Shown: positions 17,846 to 27,038, counted from the first letter of the stretch. The stretch is 64,000 nucleotides of DNA from Streptomyces jeddahensis (GCF_001642995.1 NZ_LOHS01000027.1:1-64000); one strand, 5' to 3'. Made by a program: numbers and translations. The notes: generated by a model not told the origin, from the sequence alone.

Positions 17846-19522
17846 ATGGCGGCGCTCTTCGGCAGGAGGCTGCGCAAGGGCATGGCATCCGCCGCCCTGG
17901 CGGCGGCCGCGGTCGCGGCATTGTCCGCGTCCCAGGCTCCCGGCCTGACCGACTCCGACACCGGCCGGCACCGCACGGACACTCCCGCGGCCGATACCGA
18001 CACCGATCCGGGCGCGACCGACGACTCGTACTACACCGATCTGCCGCCCCTCAACAGTCCCACCGAGACGCCGAGCTCCGACGACAGCGACGGCAACACC
18101 GGTGACACGGAAGCCGGCATACCCGCCACCGTCCTCGACGCCTACAAGAAGGCCGAGGCCGCCCTCGCCGAGTCCAAGCCCGGCTGCAACCTCCCCTGGG
18201 AACTGCTCGCGGCCATCGGCTGGGTCGAGTCGGGCCAGGCCCGCGGCGGACGCGTGGACGCGAACGGCACCACGCTGTCGCCCATCCTCGGACCTCCCCT
18301 CAACGGCAACGGCTTCGCGAAGATCACCGACACCGACGGCGGCGCGTACGACGGCGACACGGTGCACGACCGCGCCGTCGGCCCCATGCAGTTCATCCCC
18401 TCGACCTGGGAGAGCTGGGGATCGGACGGCAACGCCGACGGCAAGAAGGACCCCAACAACATCTACGACGCGGCGCTCGCCGCCGGCCGCTACCTGTGCG
18501 CGGGCGACCGCGACCTGTCGGTCACCTCGCAGCTGCACGCGGCCATCCTCAGCTACAACCACTCGCAGGACTACCTGAACACGGTCCTGAAGTGGCTCGA
18601 GTACTACCGCAAGGGCACCCACGAGGTTCCGGACGGCAGGGGCGCCCTGCCGACCGACCGCAGCGACGACAGCGACGGTCCGAGCCCCAGCCCTTCACCG
18701 ACCCCGCCCGTTACGACCACGCCCAATACGCCCAAGCCGGGCGGCACCAAGCCGGGCGGCGGTACGACGAGCCCCGCCCCGGCCGAACCCGGCTCGCCCT
18801 CGCCCAGCCCCACGCCGCCCACCGCCACCGAAACCGTGGCGCGCCTGGAGGACGCCGGCACCGGAGAGCTGACCGCGATGGCTGGTGACGCGTTCGGCGA
18901 GCGGGTGTCCGTACGGGCCGAGTCCGCCTCGGGCGTGGGCGTGCCCAAGGTCAGGGTGCGGTTCACGATCGTCGGCGACACGGACGCGACCTTCACCGGC
19001 GGCGAGACCGTCGCCACGGTCACCACGTCCGCCACCGGCACGGCCACGGCTCCCACGCTCCAGGCTGGGGAGAAGACGGGTGACTTCACCGTCCGCGCCG
19101 CCGTCGTGGGCCGCACGCTCTCCGGCCTCGACTACACGGCGACGGTCACCGAACGCCAGGCCGACACCCTCGTACGCACCAGCGACACCACGCTGACCTG
19201 CACGCCGGGCGGCCAGTTCGCCGAGGCCGTCGAGGTCAAGGCCACCTACAAGGGCGCCGTCGCGGACGGTGTCGCGGCCACCGCGACCCTCGTCAAGTCG
19301 GCGGACGACCCCACGCAGAACGACAAGGGCCCCTACTTCAAGGACGCCGACGGCAACCCCGTCCGCACCCTCACGGGCCTCGAGACGGACGCGAACGGTC
19401 TGCTGAAGCTGCCGCAGCTGTACGCGGACGACACCACCGGCACGTTCCTGCTCCGCATCAACACCACGGGCGGCGCGACGCTCACCGTCGAACTGACAGT
19501 GGAGGCGGCCACCGCCTCGTAA
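17846..19522 (+). CDS. secreted lytic transglycosylase with Ig-like C-terminus
   Basis: Cleaves peptidoglycan glycan strands outside the cell. From ATG 17846 (GGGAGGGG upstream) 558 residues: signal peptide rich in Ala (GMASAALAAAAVAALSASQA), an acidic Asp/Thr linker, then a MltB/SLT-type domain with catalytic-Glu segment IGWVESGQARGG, VGPMQFIPSTWESWG and YNHSQDYLNTVLKW. A Pro/Ser/Thr/Gly linker (PSPSPTPPVTTTPNTPKPGG) joins two Ig-like beta-rich repeats of about 95 residues (ERVSVRAESASGVGVPKVRVRF and EAVEVKATYKGAVADGVAAT), likely wall-binding or spacing modules. A strong terminator follows. The gene is monocistronic. An upstream in-frame ATG at 17828 overlaps the ribosome-binding site and is unlikely. 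Confidence 0.9.
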   Translation: MAALFGRRLRKGMASAALAAAAVAALSASQAPGLTDSDTGRHRTDTPAADTDTDPGATDDSYYTDLPPLNSPTETPSSDDSDGNTGDTEAGIPATVLDAYKKAEAALAESKPGCNLPWELLAAIGWVESGQARGGRVDANGTTLSPILGPPLNGNGFAKITDTDGGAYDGDTVHDRAVGPMQFIPSTWESWGSDGNADGKKDPNNIYDAALAAGRYLCAGDRDLSVTSQLHAAILSYNHSQDYLNTVLKWLEYYRKGTHEVPDGRGALPTDRSDDSDGPSPSPSPTPPVTTTPNTPKPGGTKPGGGTTSPAPAEPGSPSPSPTPPTATETVARLEDAGTGELTAMAGDAFGERVSVRAESASGVGVPKVRVRFTIVGDTDATFTGGETVATVTTSATGTATAPTLQAGEKTGDFTVRAAVVGRTLSGLDYTATVTERQADTLVRTSDTTLTCTPGGQFAEAVEVKATYKGAVADGVAATATLVKSADDPTQNDKGPYFKDADGNPVRTLTGLETDANGLLKLPQLYADDTTGTFLLRINTTGGATLTVELTVEAATAS

Positions 19523-19547
19523 GCGTAAGCACGGCCCTCGCACACAG

Positions 19548-19590
19548 CGGCGCCCCTCTGCCACCGCCGGCAGAGGGGCGCCGCCGTTCT
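19548..19590 (+). terminator. terminator of the lytic transglycosylase gene
   Basis: CGGCGCCCCTCTGCC (19548-19562) pairs with GGCAGAGGGGCGCCG (19569-19583) around a 6-nt loop. Only a short T-poor tail (CCGTTCT) follows, as is common for high-GC terminators. Confidence 0.75.
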
Positions 19591-19687
19591 GCATGTGCAA
19601 CGTGTTCTCATCTCGCGCGGCCGTTGCTACGGTGCCCCAGCCCTGACGCTCCATCAGTTACCGTCTACGAGCCCGCCGGGAGGCCCC

Positions 19688-19822
19688 ATGCGTGCCCTCA
19701 TCGCCGCCGCCACCGGTCTCGCCCTCGCCCTCGCCCTGGTGCTTGCGCTCACCGCCGTCGGTTCACCGCCCGGCAAGACCTCACCGAAGCCGCTGCTCAC
19801 CACCGTCCCCGCACACCCCTGA
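19688..19822 (+). CDS. SPW_0924-like small membrane peptide
   Basis: A 44-residue peptide with one hydrophobic segment (ALIAAATGLALALALVLALTAVG) and a short tail SPPGKTSPKPLLTTVPAHP. It resembles the SPW_0924 family of Streptomyces, which I recall as conserved, tiny and uncharacterised. ATG 19688 has GGGAGG 5 nt upstream. Only 21 nt separate its stop from the DUF3068 gene, so the two are probably one operon. Confidence 0.75.
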   Translation: MRALIAAATGLALALALVLALTAVGSPPGKTSPKPLLTTVPAHP

Positions 19823-19843
19823 CCCCGTAGGAGGGCCGTCGAG

Positions 19844-20848
19844 ATGCGCCGCAAGGCCAGCCTGGTCCTGCTCGCCCTCGCCGTGTTCTGCACGGCGCTG
19901 TCCCCGCTCGTGCGCTGGTACGCCTTTCCGCGGCTGGCGAAGATCCCGGCCAGTCACTACCAGACCATGGTGCTGGAGGCGAAGCCCGCGACCCTCCTCG
20001 ACTACGGCACCATGCGGGCCAAGAAAGTCGACAAGGTCACCATCGTGCAGACCCTCAAGGGCAATGTGGAGGAGTCCGAGAAGATCGAGAAACGTGTCGG
20101 CCGCGACGTCGTGGTCTGGGACGGGCTCTCCTACGTCCAGGGACCGGACGGCAAGATGGTCTCCAAGATTCCTGAGCGGTACATCTTCGACGCGCACACC
20201 CAGGAGCCCGTCCACGCGGCGGGGGAGATGGTCGACGGGGACCGGGTCAAACGCGCGGGCATCGAGTTCAAGTGGCCTTTCCTGACCGAGAAGCGGGACT
20301 ACGAGTACTTCGACGCCCAGGCCCGCATCACCGCGCCCATCCACTACAAGGGGACGCAGAACTTCCGCGGCGTCGAGGTCTACTACTTCGAGCAGACGAT
20401 TCCCTGGACCAAGGTCAGCATGCCGAAGACGATGCCCGTCGAGGGCATCACCCCCGAGTCGGTCGCCGAGACGGGCACCACGCGCTGGTACTCGACCGTG
20501 CGGAAGTTCTGGGTCGAACCCGTCACCGGCGCTCCCGTCTACGGCGAGGAGATCCACAAGGAGGAGCTGCGCGGCGGCACGCTGCTCGGGGGCCGCGACA
20601 GGGTCACGGCCTTCGCCGGACACGTCAAGATGCGCGAGGACTACATCAGGTCGACGGTCGACCTGGTCTCGTCCCAGCGCACCCTGGTGATGCTGCTGAC
20701 CTCGTATCTGCCGTGGGGCTTCCTCGGCCTCGGCGCCGCGCTGCTCACGCTGTCGCTCGTACTTGAGGCGCGCGGCCGCAGGCCGGGGGACCCGGCGCCG
20801 GCGGGGCAGCGCGACCCGGCACCGGAACCGGAACCGGTCAACGTCTGA
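19844..20848 (+). CDS. DUF3068 (PorA-like family) membrane protein
   Basis: A 334-residue envelope protein of the DUF3068 family. It has an N-terminal transmembrane or signal segment (ASLVLLALAVFCTALSPLV), a large extracytoplasmic region starting RWYAFPRLAKIPASHYQTM with KATLLDY-like and FDGLSYV-like blocks typical of the family, a C-terminal transmembrane segment (TLVMLLTSYLPWGFLGLGAALLTLSLVL) and a Pro/Glu tail. The family is restricted to actinobacteria; annotation pipelines often label it porin PorA, but there is no evidence here for a pore. AGGAGG precedes ATG 19844. It is likely translated with the small peptide upstream. Confidence 0.85.
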   Translation: MRRKASLVLLALAVFCTALSPLVRWYAFPRLAKIPASHYQTMVLEAKPATLLDYGTMRAKKVDKVTIVQTLKGNVEESEKIEKRVGRDVVVWDGLSYVQGPDGKMVSKIPERYIFDAHTQEPVHAAGEMVDGDRVKRAGIEFKWPFLTEKRDYEYFDAQARITAPIHYKGTQNFRGVEVYYFEQTIPWTKVSMPKTMPVEGITPESVAETGTTRWYSTVRKFWVEPVTGAPVYGEEIHKEELRGGTLLGGRDRVTAFAGHVKMREDYIRSTVDLVSSQRTLVMLLTSYLPWGFLGLGAALLTLSLVLEARGRRPGDPAPAGQRDPAPEPEPVNV

Positions 20849-20867
20849 GCAGCCGGTGGCCGATCGG

Positions 20868-23800
20868 TCAGCGCCTGAGCCGGGCGTTCGTGTGGCGGGT
20901 GGGCTCGGCGGTGGCCGGGTCCTCCGGCCACGGATGTTTGGGGTACCGGCCGCGGAGTTCGGCGCGCACGGACCGATAGCCGTCGCGCCAGAAGGAGGCC
21001 AGGTCGGCGGTGACGGCCGCCGGGCGGCCTGCGGGCGAGAGCAGATGGACGAGCAGCGGCACTCCGGCCACGCGCGGAGTCTCGGCCAGGCCGAACATCT
21101 CCTGCAGCTTCACGGCGAGCACGGGCTGGTCGGGGTCGCCGTAGTCGACCCGGATGCGGGACCCGCTCGGCACCTCGACGCGTTCCGGCGCCAGCTCGTC
21201 CAGCCGGGCCGCCTCACCGGACGCCCACGGCAGCAGCCGCGTGAGCGCCTGCCCGGCGTCGATGCGCTCCAGATCGGCTCGCCTGCGGGCACGGCTCAAC
21301 TCGGGCTCCAGCCACTCGCCCACGCGCGCGTGGAGGGCGTCGTCCGACACGTCGGGCCAGGGCGCCCCCCTGTGCCGGTACAGAAAGGCCAGCCGCTGCC
21401 GCAGCGCTTCCGCGTCCCGCGTCCAGCGCAGCAGCCTCAGCCCCTCGCGCCGCAGCCCGTCCAGCAGCGCCTCGCGTACGAGGGCCGAGTCGGCATCCTT
21501 GAGGGGGCTGACCGCCAGCTCCACGGCACCCAGCCGCTCGACACGCCGGGCGACGACGTCGCCGTCCGCCCAGCCGACCTCCTCCGCCTCGTCGTACAAG
21601 GACGCGGCCGCGCGGCGCGCGGTCGACTCGTCAATCACGGCGCCGAGCTGCACGCGCGCGTGCCCGGCGCCAACGGGCCGGTCGGCCACGGCCACCGCGA
21701 TCCACGGTGTCCCGCGCAACGCGGAACCCTCGCCGAGCTCGGCGCCGGTCCCCGACACCATGCGGTACGCCCCTTCGCCCCGCACCCGCGCCACCCGCTC
21801 GGGAAACGCCAGAGCGGCGATGAGCCCGGCAGCAAGGTCGTCGGTGTACCCGCCACAGGCTGCACCGCCGTCCGCAGCCGGGGCGGGCTGCCCAACCCCG
21901 TTGCGCGCGCCGCTTCCGCGCCCGGCACCACCACGCCCCAGACCGCCGCCCGTGTGCCCGTCTGCCGTGTCCCCGCCGTCCGACGGCACGGCGGCTGCGG
22001 GCGCGGCGGTCTCAGGCACGGCGCCTGCCGGCATGGCGCCCTCAGGCACAGCGCCGCCTGCCGGCTCGGCGGCCTCGGTGCCGGAGTTGCCGGAGTCGGG
22101 CTTCGCGCCCGCGGCGGCTCGGGTGGCTGTCTCGCCCCGGCCGGGTGCGGCACCGGGGCGCGCGGCACCGCCGTAAGGGCGGTCGCGGTCCGGGGTCCCG
22201 CCATCCCCGTGTCCGCCGTCCGTGCCGCCGCTGTTCGCGGGCACGGCGTGAGTCGCGTCGTCGTGAGCCGCGTCGTCGGCGGCCGGGCCGGGTCCCGCCG
22301 CCCCGGCGGGTCCGACCATCCCGGTGTCCGCCTCGCCCCCGCCCGAAGCCCCGACGGCGGACGCCAGACGCCGTGCCTCCGCACGCCAGCGCGCCCCGTA
22401 GGCGTCACGGCCGCGGCGCGCGGCCCGCCAGGCCGCGGCCAGGTCGTCGCCGTACTCACGCGGCGGCTCCTCGCTCAGCAAGGCGACCACCTCCGCCGCC
22501 CGCCGCGCGCCCACTTCGCCTGCCCCGTCGAGCAGGGCGCGCGCCAGCCGCGGATGGAGCCCGAGCCGTGCCATGCGGGTGCCCCGCTCGGTGGCCCGGC
22601 CGGCCGAGTCGACGGCACCGATGGCGTGCAGGACCTCACGCGCCGCGCCCATCGCCCCGCCCGGCGGCGGATCGAGCAGCGCCAGACCGGACGCGTCCGG
22701 GTCGCCCCAGCACGCCGCCTGCAGAGCGAACGAGGCCAGATCCGCCACCCTGATCTCCGGCGCGGGAAACCGTGGCAACCGCCCGTCCTCCGCCTCCGAC
22801 CAGCACCGGTACACGGCACCCGGCGCCTCACGCCCGGCCCGCCCCGCCCGCTGCCGGCCCGCCGCCTGCGAGGCCCACACGGTGGTCAGGGCGCTCAGCC
22901 CGCGGGCGTGGTCCACCCGCGGCTCCCGCGCGAGCCCGGAGTCGACGACCACCCGCACCCCCGGCACGGTCAGGCTCGACTCCGCGACCGACGTCGCCAG
23001 CACCACCCTGCGCGTACCGTCCGGCGAGCCCGCCAGCACCGCGTCCTGCACCGCCGCCGGCGCCCGGCCGTGCACCTGAAGCACCTCGACCCCGCCCAGG
23101 TCCCCCAGCCGGCCGGCCACCCGGGCGATCTCCCCGACGCCCGGCAGGAAGCAGAGGACGTCCCCGTCCCGCTCCGCCAGGGCCCGCCGTACCACCGACG
23201 CCACATGCGTCAGCAGCACCGGATCCACGCGCATCCCGTGCGGCGGCCGCACCGGCTGCGCGGGCGGCGCCCACACCACCTCCACCGGATACGAGACGCC
23301 CTCGGCCTCGACCACCGGCGCACCGCCCAGCAGCCGCGCCCAACCCTCCGCGTCCGTCGTCGCCGAGGCCGCCAGCAACCGCAGCTCCGGCCGCAGCGCC
23401 GCACGTACGTCCAGCAGAAAGGCGGCCACCGTGTCCGCGTCCAGATGCCGTTCATGGCACTCGTCGATGACCACGGCGTCGACACCGGCCAGCTCCGGAT
23501 CCCGCTGCAGCCGCTGCAGCAGGACACCGGTCGTGACGACCTCCACGCGCGCGTGCCGCCCGACCACGCGCTCACCACGCACCGTGTAACCCACGCGCTG
23601 CCCGGCCTGCTCGCCCAGCAGCCATGCCATCCGCCGGGCGGCGGCACGCGCGGCGATGCGCCTCGGCTCGGCCACGACGACACGCCGCAAAGGCCCCCTC
23701 GCGTCCGCCGGAGCGTCGCCCAGCAGACCGGCCAGCGCCAGCGGCACGAGCGTCGTCTTGCCCGTCCCAGGCGGCGCGCACAGCACCGCGGTGCCGTGTT

Positions 23801-23873
23801 CTTCCAGCGCCTCCCGCAGGGCGGGCACGGCGGTACGGACGGGCAGCTGCGCGAGGGCGTCGGTACGGATCAC
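20868..23873 (-). CDS. hrpB: ATP-dependent helicase HrpB with a low-complexity insert
   Basis: A DEAH-type RNA helicase of the HrpB family. N-terminal PVRTAVPALREAL leads to Walker A APPGTGKTT, then VAEPRRIAARAAARRMA, TTGVLLQRLQRDPEL, DEAH-box variant DECHER, motif III ASATTD, and the second RecA domain with FLPGVGEIARVAG and QRAGRAGRE. The HrpB-specific C-terminal domain is present and ends PKHPWPEDP. Total about 1000 residues, against about 820-850 expected: roughly residues 505-675 are a Gly/Ala/Pro/Asp-rich insert without visible fold. GTG 23873 is chosen; GTG 23900 is also possible. The role of HrpB is poorly known. Confidence 0.9.
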   Translation of the reverse strand: MIRTDALAQLPVRTAVPALREALEEHGTAVLCAPPGTGKTTLVPLALAGLLGDAPADARGPLRRVVVAEPRRIAARAAARRMAWLLGEQAGQRVGYTVRGERVVGRHARVEVVTTGVLLQRLQRDPELAGVDAVVIDECHERHLDADTVAAFLLDVRAALRPELRLLAASATTDAEGWARLLGGAPVVEAEGVSYPVEVVWAPPAQPVRPPHGMRVDPVLLTHVASVVRRALAERDGDVLCFLPGVGEIARVAGRLGDLGGVEVLQVHGRAPAAVQDAVLAGSPDGTRRVVLATSVAESSLTVPGVRVVVDSGLAREPRVDHARGLSALTTVWASQAAGRQRAGRAGREAPGAVYRCWSEAEDGRLPRFPAPEIRVADLASFALQAACWGDPDASGLALLDPPPGGAMGAAREVLHAIGAVDSAGRATERGTRMARLGLHPRLARALLDGAGEVGARRAAEVVALLSEEPPREYGDDLAAAWRAARRGRDAYGARWRAEARRLASAVGASGGGEADTGMVGPAGAAGPGPAADDAAHDDATHAVPANSGGTDGGHGDGGTPDRDRPYGGAARPGAAPGRGETATRAAAGAKPDSGNSGTEAAEPAGGAVPEGAMPAGAVPETAAPAAAVPSDGGDTADGHTGGGLGRGGAGRGSGARNGVGQPAPAADGGAACGGYTDDLAAGLIAALAFPERVARVRGEGAYRMVSGTGAELGEGSALRGTPWIAVAVADRPVGAGHARVQLGAVIDESTARRAAASLYDEAEEVGWADGDVVARRVERLGAVELAVSPLKDADSALVREALLDGLRREGLRLLRWTRDAEALRQRLAFLYRHRGAPWPDVSDDALHARVGEWLEPELSRARRRADLERIDAGQALTRLLPWASGEAARLDELAPERVEVPSGSRIRVDYGDPDQPVLAVKLQEMFGLAETPRVAGVPLLVHLLSPAGRPAAVTADLASFWRDGYRSVRAELRGRYPKHPWPEDPATAEPTRHTNARLRR

Positions 23874-23901
23874 GCCCCCAGTCTCCAGCCCCGCACGCAC
23901 A

Positions 23902-24006
23902 TCACCTCACCGGTCCCGTACGTCACCTCACCGGTCCCGTAGGTCACCTGACTGGTCCCGTACGTCACCTCGCTGATCCCGCAGGTCAGCTCACTGATCC
24001 CGTACG
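23902..24006. repeat. five tandem 21-bp repeats
   Basis: Five consecutive 21-bp units start at 23902, 23923, 23944, 23965 and 23986. The first two are identical except for one base, and the others carry a few substitutions. On the minus strand each of the first three contains GGTGA preceded by A or G, resembling a Shine-Dalgarno. The last unit runs into the 3' end of the methyltransferase frame, and the array lies immediately upstream of hrpB. Confidence 0.85.
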
Positions 24007-24837
24007 CAGACGAAGATCGCCGTCCCCGGGATCAGATTCCCGCGCAGAGGGGACCAGCCGCCCCACTCCTGGCTGTTCCAGGCCGGCCATTCCGGCTCGA
24101 CCAGGTCGACCAGCCGGAGACCCGCCGCGACCACGTCACGGACCCGGTCGCCCAGCGTCCTGTGGTGCTCGACGTACACGGCACGCCCCTGCTCGTCCTG
24201 CTCCACGTACGGCGTGCGATCGAAGTACGAGGCAGCCACCGAAAGACCCTCCGGGCCCGGCTCGTCCGGGAACGCCCACCGGATGGGATGCGTGACCGAG
24301 AAGACGAACCGGCCGCCTGGACGCAGCACCCGGCGCACCTCCCGAAGGACCTGCACCGGGTCAGCGACGAACGGCAACGCCCCGTACGCCGAGCAGGCCA
24401 GGTCGAAGGAGCCGTCAGCGAACGGCAGCGCCCCCGCATCGGCCTGCACGAGCCCGAACCCCTCGGCGCCGATCCGCAGCGCGTGCTGCAGCTGCCGGTG
24501 CGAGAGGTCGAGCGCGACGGGCCGGGCACCCTGCGCCGCCAGCCACCGCGAGCACTGCGCCGCGCCCGCACCGATCTCGAGGACGTCCTTGCCCTTCAGC
24601 TCGGCCGCGGGGCCGAGCAGCGCCGCCTGCGCCTCGTCGAGCCCTTCCGGGCCCCAGACGAAACGGTCGTCGCCGAGAAAGGCGCCGTGATCGCGCTGGT
24701 ACTCGTCCGCGTTCCGGTCCCACCAGCCGCGACTGGCGCGACTGCTCTCCGCGACATCCGCCCCACGTCGGGTGGCTTCCGGTTCGGGCAGCTCCGGCTC
24801 TTGGATGATCGGCTCCCTCGTCGTACTCTTCGGTCAC
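23991..24837 (-). pseudogene. class I SAM-dependent methyltransferase with an N-terminal frameshift
   Basis: The frame closing at 23991 encodes a complete methyltransferase core: GWWDRNADEYQRDHGAFLG, motif I DVLEIGAGAAQCSRWLA, VALDLSHRQLQHALRIG, ADAGALPFADGSFDLA, then VLRPGGRFVFSVTHPIRWAF. Upstream, this frame hits a TGA with no ATG, GTG or TTG between it and the domain. The only plausible start, GTG 24837 (V/MTEEYDE), is in another frame and meets the core frame if one G is removed from the run complementary to 24815-24817. So one inserted base separates start from body: a real mutation, a sequencing error or, less likely, programmed slippage. The internal GTG 24449 would drop the SAM motif. 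Confidence 0.7.
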
Positions 24838-25253
24838 CTGCTGCTGATCTGTCGTGACGGGTCTCGACGGCGCCGTACCGCGGTGGCTCGCTGCCGTGTC
24901 GGCCGTGACGCTGCGTGCGTGTCGCGACCGCGTGTGGTGTGGCTCCTGTGGCCTCAGACAACAGGTCTTGTGCCGGGAATGCGGCGATCCGCCCCGGGTG
25001 TGCGCGTTCGCGCATTGACCCTGCCCGGCTGCCCCCGTATGCTACAAGTTGCGCTGCGGGCCTGCGCACCTCAGACATAGCAGGCTGCGCTCGCATCTGT
25101 TGTATGTCCCCTCGGTTGTCGAGGCGCTTTCCGTTTCTTCAATGGAAAACCGGAAAACGTGCCTCCTAAGCTGTCCGGCTTCTGCAGAGCGAAACGGGCT
25201 CCCGGCGTAAGCAGTACCTACGACTCAATGTCCGTACCGGAGCCCTTTCCCAC
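24838..25253. other. rpsA upstream region and 5' leader
   Basis: About 415 bp without a convincing gene. It holds the rpsA promoter (25015-25043) and a leader of about 200 nt. A 102-codon frame across it has no homology I recognise and runs through the promoter. The leader has an A/T-rich patch (25140-25160) and may carry autogenous control of S1, but no pseudoknot could be established by eye. Confidence 0.5.
25015..25043 (+). promoter_or_regulatory. housekeeping-sigma promoter of rpsA
   Basis: TTGACC (25015-25020), a 17-nt spacer, and TATGCT (25038-25043): near-consensus -35 and -10 for the principal sigma factor (HrdB). The predicted start is near 25050, giving a 5' leader of about 200 nt. 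Confidence 0.85.
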
Positions 25254-26750
25254 ATGACGAGCAGCACCGAGACCACCGCCACCACCCCGCAGGTTGCGGT
25301 CAACGACATCGGTAACGAGGAAGCCTTCCTCGCCGCGATCGACGAGACGATCAAGTACTTCAACGACGGCGACATCGTCGACGGCGTCATCGTGAAGGTC
25401 GACCGGGACGAGGTCCTGCTCGACATCGGTTACAAGACCGAAGGTGTCATCCCGAGCCGCGAGCTCTCGATCAAGCACGACGTCGACCCGAACGAGGTCG
25501 TCGCCGTCGGTGACGAGATCGAGGCCCTGGTCCTCCAGAAGGAGGACAAGGAAGGCCGCCTGATCCTCTCGAAGAAGCGCGCCCAGTACGAGCGTGCCTG
25601 GGGCACCATCGAGAAGATCAAGGAAGAGGACGGCATCGTCACCGGTACCGTCATCGAGGTCGTCAAGGGTGGTCTCATCCTCGACATCGGCCTCCGCGGC
25701 TTCCTCCCGGCCTCTCTCGTCGAGATGCGCCGCGTCCGCGACCTCCAGCCCTACGTGGGCAAGGAGCTCGAGGCGAAGATCATCGAGCTGGACAAGAACC
25801 GCAACAACGTGGTCCTGTCCCGCCGTGCCTGGCTGGAGCAGACCCAGTCCGAGGTCCGCCAGACCTTCCTCACCACCCTCCAGAAGGGTCAGGTGCGGTC
25901 CGGTGTGGTCTCCTCGATCGTCAACTTCGGTGCCTTCGTGGACCTGGGTGGCGTCGACGGTCTGGTCCACGTCTCCGAGCTGTCCTGGAAGCACATCGAC
26001 CACCCGTCCGAGGTCGTCGAGGTCGGCCAGGAAGTCACCGTCGAGGTCCTCGACGTCGACATGGACCGCGAGCGCGTCTCCCTGTCGCTGAAGGCGACCC
26101 AGGAGGACCCGTGGCAGCAGTTCGCCCGGACCCACCAGATCGGTCAGGTCGTCCCGGGTAAGGTCACCAAGCTCGTTCCGTTCGGTGCGTTCGTCCGCGT
26201 CGACGAGGGCATCGAGGGCCTGGTCCACATCTCCGAGCTGGCCGAGCGCCACGTGGAGATCCCGGAGCAGGTCGTCCAGGTCAACGACGAGATCTTCGTC
26301 AAGGTCATCGACATCGACCTCGAGCGTCGCCGGATCTCGCTGTCGCTGAAGCAGGCCAACGAGTCCTTCGGCGCCGACCCGATGGCCGTCGAGTTCGACC
26401 CGACCCTGTACGGCATGGCCGCGTCCTACGACGACCAGGGCAACTACATCTACCCCGAGGGCTTCGACCCGGAGACCAACGACTGGCTGCCGGGCTACGA
26501 GAAGCAGCGCGAGGAGTGGGAGCGCCAGTACGCCGAGGCGCAGGCCCGCTTCGAGCAGCACCAGGCGCAGGTCGTCAAGTCCCGCGAGGCCGACGCCCAG
26601 GCTGCGGCCGAGGGTGGCGAGGCGGCGGGTGCGGCTCCGGCCGCGTCCGGTGGGTCGTACTCCTCGGAGTCGGCGGACAACTCCGGGGCGCTTGCTTCGG
26701 ATGAGGCGCTGGCTGCGCTTCGGGAGAAGCTCGCCGGTGGTCAGAGCTGA
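25254..26750 (+). CDS. rpsA: 30S ribosomal protein S1
   Basis: mRNA-binding protein of the small subunit. In 498 residues four S1 OB-fold repeats are visible: GDIVDGVIVKVDRDEVLLDIGYKTEG (about 40-110), GIVTGTVIEVVKGGLILDIGLRG (about 125-190), GQVRSGVVSSIVNFGAFVDLGGV (about 210-280) and GQVVPGKVTKLVPFGAFVRVDEG (about 295-365), each followed by an SLK or SRR box. The C-terminal 130 residues are actinobacterial: a YDDQGNYIYPEGFDPETNDW segment and a Glu/Ala-rich tail. Four repeats rather than the six of E. coli S1 are usual for actinobacteria. ATG 25254 has GGAG 11 nt upstream. It is driven by a near-consensus promoter and closed by a terminator. Confidence 0.97.
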   Translation: MTSSTETTATTPQVAVNDIGNEEAFLAAIDETIKYFNDGDIVDGVIVKVDRDEVLLDIGYKTEGVIPSRELSIKHDVDPNEVVAVGDEIEALVLQKEDKEGRLILSKKRAQYERAWGTIEKIKEEDGIVTGTVIEVVKGGLILDIGLRGFLPASLVEMRRVRDLQPYVGKELEAKIIELDKNRNNVVLSRRAWLEQTQSEVRQTFLTTLQKGQVRSGVVSSIVNFGAFVDLGGVDGLVHVSELSWKHIDHPSEVVEVGQEVTVEVLDVDMDRERVSLSLKATQEDPWQQFARTHQIGQVVPGKVTKLVPFGAFVRVDEGIEGLVHISELAERHVEIPEQVVQVNDEIFVKVIDIDLERRRISLSLKQANESFGADPMAVEFDPTLYGMAASYDDQGNYIYPEGFDPETNDWLPGYEKQREEWERQYAEAQARFEQHQAQVVKSREADAQAAAEGGEAAGAAPAASGGSYSSESADNSGALASDEALAALREKLAGGQS

Positions 26751-26804
26751 ACTCCCCCAACCTTCGGCCGGGGGGACCCCCAGCCGCTAGGGCTTAGCCG
26801 GTAA

Positions 26805-26842
26805 CACGGAACCCGCACCCCTTCTGGGGTGCGGGTTCCGTG
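26805..26842 (+). terminator. rpsA terminator
   Basis: CACGGAACCCGCACCCC (26805-26821) pairs exactly with GGGGTGCGGGTTCCGTG (26826-26842) around TTCT, followed by CGTTTCC. It is a very stable 17-bp stem. Nothing else was found between here and the promoter region of the next gene. Confidence 0.85.
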
Positions 26843-27038
26843 CGTTTCCGGGTGGTCCCGGTGGCCCGACCTTTTCCGGTTGCCCGGCGTCGTGGTGCTG
26901 TGCCCACCCGTTCCGTACTGCGGAACGCCTGCCCACAGCGGTACGGCGGTACGGCGGTCCAGCGGCGCAGCGGCATCGCGGTCACCCCGCGTGAGAAATG
27001 TGGTAGATACACGAATCCCGGTTGGTCGTAACAGGTTC

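Noticed and set aside
20763..23942. A long plus-strand frame opposite hrpB.
   Set aside because: Antisense shadow of hrpB; the product is low-complexity Arg/Pro/Gly without motifs.
24772..25080. A plus-strand frame of 102 codons upstream of rpsA.
   Set aside because: It overlaps the methyltransferase start antisense and runs through the near-consensus rpsA promoter; codon composition is not gene-like and no ribosome-binding site is seen.
25044..25253. A riboswitch in the rpsA leader.
   Set aside because: No known aptamer signature could be found; A/T-rich bits alone do not support one.
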